Below are positions 8,691 to 15,701 of a stretch of DNA of 64,000 nucleotides, piece by piece. The notes beneath the pieces are model-generated. The model saw only the letters and a program-made list of their open reading frames with translations, did not search any database and had not been told where the DNA came from. Position numbers and translations under genes: made by a program. The stretch comes from Lachnospiraceae bacterium (lineage in GTDB: Bacteria; Bacillota; Clostridia; Lachnospirales; Lachnospiraceae), in the NCBI GenBank assembly GCA_017450065.1, contig JAFSYI010000054.1, positions 23,368 to 87,367 of the forward strand. Direction: 5' to 3'. Positions within the stretch are counted from its first letter, which is position 1. Each line of letters starts with the position of its first letter.

Positions 8691-9689
8691 TTATCTTAAG
8701 TCATCTTCCTCTTCAGCTTTCATCATCCTCTTGTATTCATACATATTCTCATCGGCACGCTTCAAAGTATCTTCGATACCGCAGTCACTGTCCCTGTCAT
8801 ATATTGCATATCCTATTGCAGCACTTGTTCTCTCCCATGGCTCGAGCTCCTCCTCCTTAAGGCTGTGCTCAACACAGGCTCTGAACTGTTCAACATTCTT
8901 TTCTATATTCTGAAGATCGCGGTTCTCTGTCACAACGACAAATTCATCACCGCCTATACGGAATACGGGAGATCGCTTGAATATGGAGCAAAGGGTATCG
9001 CACAGGTTACATATGACCCTGTCTCCTTTTTCATGCCCATAGGTATCGTTTATCGTCTTAAGATCATTCATATCCACCATGACGATACCGATCTTATCGC
9101 GTCCGGACATTATCCTCTCGTTGATCTTGGCAACCTCCGCATCATAGCTTCTCTTGTTTCTGATACCGGTAAGGGCATCCCTGTTGGCTTCCTCGAACAT
9201 TATGGCTGCATGTTCTCTCGTGGAAAGCAGCTCCTGTTTTGTCGCAAACAGGTTCTCTACCTGCTCGTTAAGATCTCTCTCCATCTTCTTCATCGCTTCG
9301 GACAGCGCTTCGATCTCATCACCTGTTTTTATATCAAGCGCGGCAAAATCATTCCTCTCTACTTCACCCAGTTCCATTTCGCCTTCTTTTTCGGAAAACA
9401 CACTGTACGAGGACGCAACAGATGCCATACGGTTTATGGGACTTACTATCATCCTGTCCACAAGGAACATACTTGCCACCGTAAGCACCAGCATAAGGCA
9501 TACCGATACTATACTGTAAACCATCACATAATGCCTCAGGATCATGGTAATATCATCGGCAGAAGTTACAGGCTGTCCGTTTCTTGCCTGCTGTTCGAAA
9601 TAACTGTACAGCCCAAATACGGCAAGGCAGTACAATACCATTATTCCTCCCATAAAGGCTGCGGTTCTTCTTCTGAGTGAAAGCTTCAT
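8691..9689 (-). CDS. membrane-anchored diguanylate cyclase (GGDEF)
   Basis: A 332-residue protein with two transmembrane helices (about 10-30 and 50-75) enclosing a short extracellular loop, a HAMP-like helix and coiled coil (about 75-150), and an intact GGDEF domain (RIGGDEFVVV) preceded by DALTGIRNKRSYD. It should make cyclic di-GMP from two GTP. Its ATG overlaps the nhaC stop as ATGA, a sign of translational coupling. The coupling suggests that cyclase and antiporter are produced in step. Confidence 0.92.
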   Translation of the reverse strand: MKLSLRRRTAAFMGGIMVLYCLAVFGLYSYFEQQARNGQPVTSADDITMILRHYVMVYSIVSVCLMLVLTVASMFLVDRMIVSPINRMASVASSYSVFSEKEGEMELGEVERNDFAALDIKTGDEIEALSEAMKKMERDLNEQVENLFATKQELLSTREHAAIMFEEANRDALTGIRNKRSYDAEVAKINERIMSGRDKIGIVMVDMNDLKTINDTYGHEKGDRVICNLCDTLCSIFKRSPVFRIGGDEFVVVTENRDLQNIEKNVEQFRACVEHSLKEEELEPWERTSAAIGYAIYDRDSDCGIEDTLKRADENMYEYKRMMKAEEEDDLR

Positions 9690-11221
9690 AACTCTGCCTG
9701 AGCCTCCTTAAGATGAATGCGGTTTATTACAAAAATAGCACCTATCATCAGCACAATACCCAGCGGAAGGCAGATGATCCAGTTCCTTACAAAACCGGTT
9801 ATTATATATGCAACAAAGGAAACACCGGCTGTTGTAAGCGCATATGGAAGCTGGGTGGATACATGTCTTATATGGTCACACTGCGCACCTGCGCTGGCCA
9901 TGATGGTCGTATCGGAGATCGGTGAACAGTGGTCTCCGCAGACAGCACCGGCCATACAGGCCGATATTGCAATTATCATAAGCTCATTGGACAGATCTCC
10001 GCCAAACACTTTAACCACTATCGGAATAAGTATTCCGAAGGTGCCCCATGAGGTTCCCGTAGCAAAAGCAAGGAAGGTACCGATAACAAACACTATGGCG
10101 GGAAGCATGCTCATAAGAGCGTGTTTGTCAGCTATGGCCGATACCAGGCCGCCTACATAATTTGCCGCTCCCAGCGAATCCGTCATGGCCTTGAGCGTCC
10201 ATGCAAATGTCAGTATAAGGATTGCCGGAACCATACTCTTAAAGCCTTCCGGTATGGCATTCATACATTCATTAAATGTAAGCACCCGGGTAACCAGCAT
10301 GAAGATCATCGTTATGATAAGGGCAATGACCGAACCGTATACAAGACCCACAGAAGCATCGGAATTGGAAAATGCATCCACAAAGGTCTCACCGCTAAAG
10401 AAGCCGCCCGTATATATCATCCCGATAATACATGCAACTATAAGAACAACTATAGGGAACACAAGATGTATTACCTTCCCTTTTGTGGAAACAGGCGGAT
10501 TAGGCTGATCCTCTGCCCCTGTAAGGCTCGGATGTTCACCTATCTGCGGTTCCTTTATCCTCATCTGCTCCTCTGCCTTTCTCATCGGACCATAGTCAGC
10601 CCTGGAAAAAGTAATGGTCAACAGCATAACCAGCGTAAGTATCGCATAGAAATTATAAGGAATGGCTCTTATAAAGAGTGTAAGGCCGTTCGCTCCATCC
10701 ACGAAACCGGTCACGGCTGCTGCCCATGAGGAAATCGGAGCGATTATACATACCGGAGCTGCCGTTGCATCGATAAGATATGCCAGCTTCTCCCTCGATA
10801 TACTATGCTTGTCAGTCAGCGGTCTCATTACGGACCCCACCGTCAGACAGTTAAAATAGTCATCTATGAAAATAAGTACTCCAAGCACTATGGTAGCTAT
10901 CTGGGCTCCTGTTTTGGTCTTAACATGCTCTACCGACCATTTACCGAAGGCCGCGGAACCTCCCGCCCTGTTCATAAGCATCACCATACTTCCCAGCACC
11001 ACGAGGAAGATAAGTATTCCGACATTCCAGCTGTCTGACAGCTGTGCTATCATACCGTCAACAAATACATGCTCCATTGTCCCCGTGAAGCTGAAGCCCG
11101 AATAAAGCATGCCTCCGGCCAGTATTCCTATAAACAGCGAAGAGTATACTTCCTTTGTTATAAGTGCCAGTGCTATGGCTATGACCGGTGGCAGCAGTGC
11201 CCAAAAAGTGTTGGTAAACAT
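9686..11221 (-). CDS. nhaC: Na+/H+ antiporter, NhaC family
   Basis: A 511-residue polytopic membrane protein with about 12 hydrophobic segments. Family-like stretches include NRAGGSAAFGKW, DDYFNCLTVGSVMRPLTD and GDHCSPISDTT, which carry buried polar residues of NhaC-type carriers. It should exchange protons for sodium; some relatives exchange amino acids or organic acids. A GGAGGG ribosome site is present. The transcript carries a large hairpin just before the ribosome site. It heads the run nhaC - GGDEF - zinc ribbon - argS - nudF. Confidence 0.88.
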   Translation of the reverse strand: MFTNTFWALLPPVIAIALALITKEVYSSLFIGILAGGMLYSGFSFTGTMEHVFVDGMIAQLSDSWNVGILIFLVVLGSMVMLMNRAGGSAAFGKWSVEHVKTKTGAQIATIVLGVLIFIDDYFNCLTVGSVMRPLTDKHSISREKLAYLIDATAAPVCIIAPISSWAAAVTGFVDGANGLTLFIRAIPYNFYAILTLVMLLTITFSRADYGPMRKAEEQMRIKEPQIGEHPSLTGAEDQPNPPVSTKGKVIHLVFPIVVLIVACIIGMIYTGGFFSGETFVDAFSNSDASVGLVYGSVIALIITMIFMLVTRVLTFNECMNAIPEGFKSMVPAILILTFAWTLKAMTDSLGAANYVGGLVSAIADKHALMSMLPAIVFVIGTFLAFATGTSWGTFGILIPIVVKVFGGDLSNELMIIAISACMAGAVCGDHCSPISDTTIMASAGAQCDHIRHVSTQLPYALTTAGVSFVAYIITGFVRNWIICLPLGIVLMIGAIFVINRIHLKEAQAEL

Positions 11222-11240
11222 CTTGATCCCTCCCTGATAT

Positions 11241-11292
11241 ATTTATAAAATATGCCTCTTTCATGCAAGCATAAGAGTCATATTTTATAAAT
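11241..11292. promoter_or_regulatory. 52-bp near-perfect palindrome in the nhaC 5' leader
   Basis: Outer arms ATTTATAAAATATG and CATATTTTATAAAT match over 14 bp. The inside also pairs (CTCTT with AAGAG, ATGC with GCAT), leaving a two-base bulge and a two-base centre. It lies between the probable transcription start and the nhaC ribosome site, so it would form one long RNA hairpin. Confidence 0.7.
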
Positions 11293-11324
11293 CTATGTGC
11301 CGTTATGAATAGTATATACATATT

Positions 11325-11353
11325 AATATACCTAATATGGAACTTTCTTGCAA
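11325..11353 (-). promoter_or_regulatory. nhaC promoter
   Basis: TTGCAA, a 17-bp spacer and TATATT, reading toward nhaC. The predicted start is near 11318, giving a leader of about 97 bases. Confidence 0.6.
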
Positions 11354-11397
11354 GATATCAAAATACAGAAACATGGTAAGTCCCTGTCAGAACGCGC

Positions 11398-11441
11398 AAA
11401 AAAACGCCCTGCAGAATATTCCCGATATCCCGGCAGGACGT
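11398..11441 (-). terminator. terminator of the proline-rich small gene
   Basis: On the minus strand, ACGTCCTGC pairs with GCAGGGCGT (one G-T pair) across a 20-base loop and is followed by a run of seven T. Confidence 0.7.
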
Positions 11442-11460
11442 TATTCCTCTGTTAAATTAT

Positions 11461-11688
11461 TCATGCTTTTGCTTCGAAGAAGCAGCCCATCTGCCGAAAC
11501 CCTTCTTCCTCCTCCTTTTTCAGTAGTAATTCATCATATACAGATCTTCTTTTCTTACCGCTGCCATCCTTATCTCTGCCCCTGTTGCCATACAGGTTCT
11601 TATGCGGCATCGCTGCCACAACGGCCGGTATGTCGGGCGGAGCGGGCGGTGGCGGAAGCTCATAAGCAACGCCTACCATATTGATCAT
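11461..11688 (-). CDS. small proline-rich protein, unknown function
   Basis: A 75-residue protein not recognised. It begins MINMVGVAYELPPPPAPPD, so a short hydrophobic start is followed by a proline block, then a basic middle (GRDKDGSGKKRR) and an acidic helical end (LLLKKEEEEGF). The start at 11688 has an excellent GGGAGGTGA site; an upstream in-frame ATG at 11709 has none. It follows the double-glycine-leader peptide gene by 229 bp on the same strand and has its own terminator. Whether the two work together is unknown. Confidence 0.6.
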   Translation of the reverse strand: MINMVGVAYELPPPPAPPDIPAVVAAMPHKNLYGNRGRDKDGSGKKRRSVYDELLLKKEEEEGFRQMGCFFEAKA

Positions 11689-11828
11689 GCGATCACCTCC
11701 CTCGTGCATATTCCGCTTCTCTTTCTATAGTATATATCGGCTTTTTCCGTGTATTCTAAAGACCGGGAGAGCATCGGAAGCACATTGTTCCATATTCCGG
11801 CGGCGCAAACGGCACAGTATACAGCGTA

Positions 11829-11885
11829 CATCTGAATGTGGGCCGGCACACATTCAGATGAGCCGGAAGAAATATCTCCCGGCTC
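11829..11885 (-). promoter_or_regulatory. two adjacent hairpins between the leader-peptide gene and the proline-rich gene
   Basis: GAGCCGG/CCGGCTC (11860-11885) and the perfect 12-bp pair CATCTGAATGTG/CACATTCAGATG (11829-11860) abut. CCGGC of the first can instead pair with GCCGG in the loop of the second, so the two folds compete. No U-run follows on the minus strand, so this looks like a processing or antitermination structure rather than a simple terminator. Confidence 0.5.
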
Positions 11886-11917
11886 AGCCACATTTCTTTT
11901 TCTGTTGAATACACTTT

Positions 11918-12202
11918 CTACAGCATGCCCTTAAGTTCATTAACATCAAGGGTTCTCATCCACCACTCGGGATTACCCGTATAAGCCCAGTTCTGAGCCA
12001 GAGTATTCCATTCCTGTGCCGTAAAAGTACCTACATTGCCTGACTTATCCGTAAAGGTGCGGTTCCCCATTGCATCTATCGTCAGGTAGCCGCGCATTGC
12101 CTGTTCCTTTCTTTCGCGCTCTCTGCGCTCATCCTCTTCACTCCAGCCTCCGCTTATCTGTTCAAGCTCCTGTTCAGTGAGTTTCTTTTCTATATCTGCC
12201 AT
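11918..12202 (-). CDS. double-glycine-leader peptide precursor (bacteriocin-like)
   Basis: A 94-residue protein that begins MADIEKKLTEQELEQISGG. The pattern of spaced Leu/Ile residues ending in GG at residues 18-19 matches leaders cut by C39 peptidase-ABC exporters (the bacteriocin/ComC type). The predicted 75-residue product is charged (ERRERERKEQ) then aromatic (five Trp in all, including NPEWWMRTL) and has no Cys, so disulfides and lanthionines are excluded. The start at 12202 is set by GGAGGA eight bases upstream; a longer in-frame ATG exists at 12217. No peptidase-exporter, modification enzyme or immunity gene is adjacent. Confidence 0.65.
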   Translation of the reverse strand: MADIEKKLTEQELEQISGGWSEEDERRERERKEQAMRGYLTIDAMGNRTFTDKSGNVGTFTAQEWNTLAQNWAYTGNPEWWMRTLDVNELKGML

Positions 12203-12363
12203 TGTCTTTTCCTCCATTCTGAATAATTACATTACTGTTTAATTCCGTATACCTGTTTTGTTTTGCTTAATTCAGTTCTTATATTCAGGATATTTTTTGT
12301 TTTCTTACAACTGTTTATACGCAGGGGAAAATTTTCTGGCACATAAGATCACAGTTAATCTTC

Positions 12364-13095
12364 TCAGCCCTTGTAGCCGATCTCATCCGCAAGCTTCTTC
12401 TCGATAACCACAATGGCATCGCGGTGCAGACGCATGAAGGTTGCCGGGCACTGAGGATCGATCTTGTCATCAAGAAGAAGCTTCCTTGCAGCGTCCTGCT
12501 TGTTTCCATTTATTATCATAAGAAGAGTCTTGGCCTTCATGATGCTTCCCATTCCCATTGTTACGGCATACCTCGGAACCTCGTCACGGCTCTCGAAGAA
12601 CCTTGTGTTGGCATCTATCGTGCTGTCCTCAAGCGTTTCCTTATGAGCCTTCTCATACAGGAAAGCACCGGGCTCATTGAAACCAAGATGTCCGTCGGGA
12701 CCTACACCCAGAACCTGAAGATCGATATCCGTCTTATCAAGAATATCGTTGAACTCCTTAAGGTTGGCCTCTACATCGCCCGTACCCTTTGCAACATAGG
12801 TATTGGCTTTATCTATATTGATGTGATCAAAAAGATTGTCATCCATAAAGAATCTGTAGCTCTGCGGATGATCCGGAGCCAGACCCACATACTCATCAAG
12901 ATTCACGGAATGAACCTTAGAGAAATCAAGTCCCTCCTCCTTACATCTTCTTGCAAGCTCCTTATACATGCCGACAGGTGATGAACCTGTTGCCAGACCA
13001 AGCGTACATTCCGGATTCTCCCTTACAAGCTTCTCAATGACATCAGCTGCTTTCTTAGCGCCTTCTTCATATGTATCTGCTACTATAACCTTCAT
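12364..13095 (-). CDS. nagB: glucosamine-6-phosphate deaminase
   Basis: A 243-residue enzyme that converts glucosamine-6-phosphate to fructose-6-phosphate and ammonia, opening amino sugars to glycolysis. Family motifs are seen: LGLATGSSPVGMYKEL (phosphate loop), SVNLDEYVGL (catalytic Asp), LGVGPDGHLGFNEPG and the VTMGMGSIMKAK region. Ribosome site AAAGGAG. It lies 106 bp after the beta-helix transferase gene in an amino-sugar block with glmM, so synthesis and breakdown of glucosamine phosphate sit side by side. Confidence 0.95.
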   Translation of the reverse strand: MKVIVADTYEEGAKKAADVIEKLVRENPECTLGLATGSSPVGMYKELARRCKEEGLDFSKVHSVNLDEYVGLAPDHPQSYRFFMDDNLFDHINIDKANTYVAKGTGDVEANLKEFNDILDKTDIDLQVLGVGPDGHLGFNEPGAFLYEKAHKETLEDSTIDANTRFFESRDEVPRYAVTMGMGSIMKAKTLLMIINGNKQDAARKLLLDDKIDPQCPATFMRLHRDAIVVIEKKLADEIGYKG

Positions 13096-13201
13096 ATTTT
13101 TCTCCTTTTTCCTTTGTCCTCTGTCTTTAAAGTTATCTTACTAAAGCTTAATTTTATCTGCAGTTTATTATTCCGAAGCTTCTTTATGCAAACATACTAT
13201 A

Positions 13202-13867
13202 CTACTTCCACTTAACCACTATCTTCTTTGCTTCCTTGTATATGCTGTTGTGAGGGATAACTCCGCGTACACACGAAACAGGATATACATTGGAATTCTT
13301 TCCGATGACCGTTCCGGGATTAAGGACCGTATTACAGCCGACCTCCACTCCGTCTCCCACGAGCGCTCCGACCTTCTTACGTCCGGTTTCGAGGAGCTCA
13401 CCCTCGTTCTTGATAACAACAGGCTGCTTATCCGCCTTTACATTACTCGTAATTGAGCCTGCTCCCATATGAGACTTGTAACCCAGAATCGAATCGCCCA
13501 CATAATTGTAGTGCGGAACCTGAACATTGTCGAAGAGGATAACATTCTTAAGCTCTGTGGAATTCCCTACAACGCAGTTATCTCCGACCAGTGCCGAGCC
13601 TCTGATGAATGCGCCGGGACGCACCTCTGTCTTATGTCCTATTATACAGGGACCGCCTATATAATTATTGGGATAACGCTTTGCATCCTTTGCTATCCAT
13701 ACATCCTCCTGCGGATGATCGTATTCCTCCGGATCCAGTCCCTTTCCGATCTCAAGTATAAGCTCTTTAATACCCTCAAGAGCTTCCCACGGATATGTGA
13801 ACTGCTTAAGATAGTCCGCGGCCTTTGTGTGTGTAAGATCATAAAGATCACTTATAGTCAGCTTCAT
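13202..13867 (-). CDS. left-handed beta-helix sugar-nucleotide transferase-like protein
   Basis: A 221-residue protein made mostly of hexapeptide repeats (IGGPCIIGHKTEVRPGAFI, VGDNCVVGNSTELKN) with a C-terminal stretch VGCNTVLNPGTVIGKNSNVY. This fold carries the acetyltransferase half of GlmU, but the uridylyltransferase half is replaced by about 60 helical residues. It may be a UDP-GlcNAc pyrophosphorylase-related or acyltransferase protein; the reaction is not settled. AGGAGG six bases before the ATG at 13867 favours it over an in-frame start at 13888. Its place directly after glmM supports a role near UDP-GlcNAc. Confidence 0.7.
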   Translation of the reverse strand: MKLTISDLYDLTHTKAADYLKQFTYPWEALEGIKELILEIGKGLDPEEYDHPQEDVWIAKDAKRYPNNYIGGPCIIGHKTEVRPGAFIRGSALVGDNCVVGNSTELKNVILFDNVQVPHYNYVGDSILGYKSHMGAGSITSNVKADKQPVVIKNEGELLETGRKKVGALVGDGVEVGCNTVLNPGTVIGKNSNVYPVSCVRGVIPHNSIYKEAKKIVVKWK

Positions 13868-13913
13868 ATCATTCCTCCTAATGACCATTCTCTGTTTTCA
13901 TAATACCCGTTCA

Positions 13914-15479
13914 CTAACCGCGCACCCTGATCAGATGCCCGGATGCTTTCATTGCATCGATTATCTCATCAACACACTTCTCACAGTCCTTATAAGTCGC
14001 AGCCTCCGACATAACGCGAAGCACGGGTTCTGTACCCGAAGCGCGCAGAAGCACACGTCCGTCATTGCCGAGATATTCGGTGGTATCATCAACAGACTTC
14101 TTAACCGCAGGATCGTCCAATGTCTTTTCCTTGTCGTCCACTTCCACGTTCTTAAGCACCTGAGGATACATCTTAACCTCGGAAGCAAGTACGGAAAGCG
14201 GGAGCTGTGTCTCTACCATAACCGTCATAAGCATGATGGCAGTTACCAGACCGTCTCCTGTATGAGCGTATTTTCTGAAGATAACATGACCGGACTGCTC
14301 TCCGCCGAGCATATGGTTATTTTCCTTCATATTCTCATAAACATATCTGTCTCCGACCTTGGTCTTCTCATAATTGATCCCGACGTTGTCAAATGCCTTG
14401 TAAAGTCCAAAATTCGACATAACCGTCGTAACCACGGTGTTGCTCGGAAGCATTCCTTTATTCTTCAAATGCTTTGCACAGATGTACATTATCATGTCGC
14501 CGTTAACCACATCACCGTACTCGTCAACAGCAAGACATCTGTCTGCATCTCCGTCAAACGCAAAGCCTACATCAACCTTGTTCTCGCGGACATATTTCTG
14601 AAGTCCCTCGATATGAGTCGATCCTGCGTTCATATTTATGTTCACGCCGTCGGGAGTATTGTTCATAACATAGTTCTTGGCTCCGAGTGCATCAAATACG
14701 GCACGTCCTATCATCCATGCGCTTCCGTTAGCACAGTCAAGAGCTACCTTTCGGTTCTCAAAAGATACCGGAGCTATCGAGGTAAGATACCCTATGTATC
14801 TGTTACGTCCCGAGTAGAAATCAATGGTCTGGCCGATCTTGTCATCGGTAGCTTCAGTGACACCTTCAAGCTCTCCGTCAATGTAGCGCTCCACCATGTC
14901 CTGAACCTCATCCTCCATTTTCTCACCTTCACCGTTAAGAAGCTTGATTCCGTTGTCAAAGAAAGGATTATGGCTTGCGGAGATCATGATACCGCAGTCA
15001 AAGCCCTCGGTTCTCGTTATATAGCTTACACACGGAGTGGTCGTAACATGAAGAAGATATGAAAATCCTCCCGTTGATGTGATTCCGGCAGACAAAGCAT
15101 TCTCAAACATATATGAAGAACGCCTTGTATCCTTACCTATTACGATCTTAGCCGGTCTTTCCTTGCTGTAATACCATCCGAGGAACTGGCCAATCTTAAA
15201 TGCATGCTCCGCAGTAAGCACTACACCTGCCTTTCCGCGGAATCCATCTGTTCCAAAGTATTTTCCCATAGTTCTTTTCTCCTTTTTTCCCGAACCGTGA
15301 TCACTGTTTCTTGCTTCCCTGGTTCTGCCGTCATATGGTCTTTGGGCATCTTCGGGGATCAGCCACAGCTTCCCCTCCTTCTTCGCACCGCCTATCTTAC
15401 CGTCGCGACACAGCATGGTGATGCGTCTTTCTGTCATATCCCATTTAACGGCAGCCTCATGAACGTCGACGTATTTCAT
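13914..15479 (-). CDS. glmM: phosphoglucosamine mutase with an N-terminal helix-turn-helix extension
   Basis: Residues 71-521 are a full GlmM: MGKYFGTDGFRG, the phosphoserine loop MISASHNPFFDNGIK, the metal loop FDGDADRCLAVDE, the sugar loop GGEQSGH and the phosphate loop RASGTEPVLRVM. GlmM turns glucosamine-6-phosphate into the 1-phosphate. Residues 1-50 (MKYVDVHEAAVKWDMTERRI, then LCRDGKIGGAKKEGKLWLIP) look like an excisionase/MerR-type winged helix. No stop separates the parts. Both starts, 15479 (AAAGGAGAG) and 15269 (AAGGAGA, the usual GlmM start), have ribosome sites, so long and short forms are both possible. Confidence 0.88.
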   Translation of the reverse strand: MKYVDVHEAAVKWDMTERRITMLCRDGKIGGAKKEGKLWLIPEDAQRPYDGRTREARNSDHGSGKKEKRTMGKYFGTDGFRGKAGVVLTAEHAFKIGQFLGWYYSKERPAKIVIGKDTRRSSYMFENALSAGITSTGGFSYLLHVTTTPCVSYITRTEGFDCGIMISASHNPFFDNGIKLLNGEGEKMEDEVQDMVERYIDGELEGVTEATDDKIGQTIDFYSGRNRYIGYLTSIAPVSFENRKVALDCANGSAWMIGRAVFDALGAKNYVMNNTPDGVNINMNAGSTHIEGLQKYVRENKVDVGFAFDGDADRCLAVDEYGDVVNGDMIMYICAKHLKNKGMLPSNTVVTTVMSNFGLYKAFDNVGINYEKTKVGDRYVYENMKENNHMLGGEQSGHVIFRKYAHTGDGLVTAIMLMTVMVETQLPLSVLASEVKMYPQVLKNVEVDDKEKTLDDPAVKKSVDDTTEYLGNDGRVLLRASGTEPVLRVMSEAATYKDCEKCVDEIIDAMKASGHLIRVRG

Positions 15480-15497
15480 TTAGCTCTCCTTTATAAT

Positions 15498-15573
15498 TAC
15501 CGCAGAAAAGAAAATAACCCGTCTGCGGTATGCGAAACAATATGTCCTGTTTCATTTGTACCGCAGACAGGTT
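15498..15573 (-). promoter_or_regulatory. repeated TACCGCAGA sites and dyad at the HTH-glmM promoter
   Basis: TACCGCAGA occurs at 15498-15506 and 15559-15567, and inverted as GTCTGCGGTA at 15521-15530. The last two form a 10-bp dyad, extended inside by GAAACA/TGTTTC. One arm lies in the promoter spacer and the others in the leader. This is the layout expected of an operator; binding by the encoded helix-turn-helix is an inference. Confidence 0.55.
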
Positions 15574-15583
15574 GATTTGTCAA
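15555..15583 (-). promoter_or_regulatory. HTH-glmM promoter
   Basis: A perfect TTGACA, a 17-bp spacer and TACAAA, with a predicted start near 15548. Confidence 0.6.
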
Positions 15584-15650
15584 GATACATTTTGTATTTT
15601 ATGTCAAATTATTTGTCATTTATGTCAAGATACATATATGCAAATGTCAA
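15578..15650 (-). repeat. four phased TGTCAA repeats upstream of the HTH-glmM promoter
   Basis: On the plus strand TGTCAA begins at 15578, 15602, 15623 and 15645, so spacings are 24, 21 and 22 bp, about two helical turns. The copies at 15578 and 15623 extend to TGTCAAGATACAT. Each reads TTGACA on the minus strand, so these are either stacked -35 boxes or regulator sites. Confidence 0.5.
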
Positions 15651-15701
15651 GTTATTGTTTTCCGAAAGACATGGGAACAGTTCTTTTATCTTGCCCGTGT
15701 T

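Noticed and set aside
11685-11891. Minus-strand frame of 68 codons between the leader-peptide and proline-rich genes
   Set aside because: GTG start without a ribosome site, and most of it consists of the two hairpins; not credible as a protein.
13881-15062. Plus-strand open frame of 393 codons
   Set aside because: Antisense to glmM; composition is that of a reverse-frame shadow.
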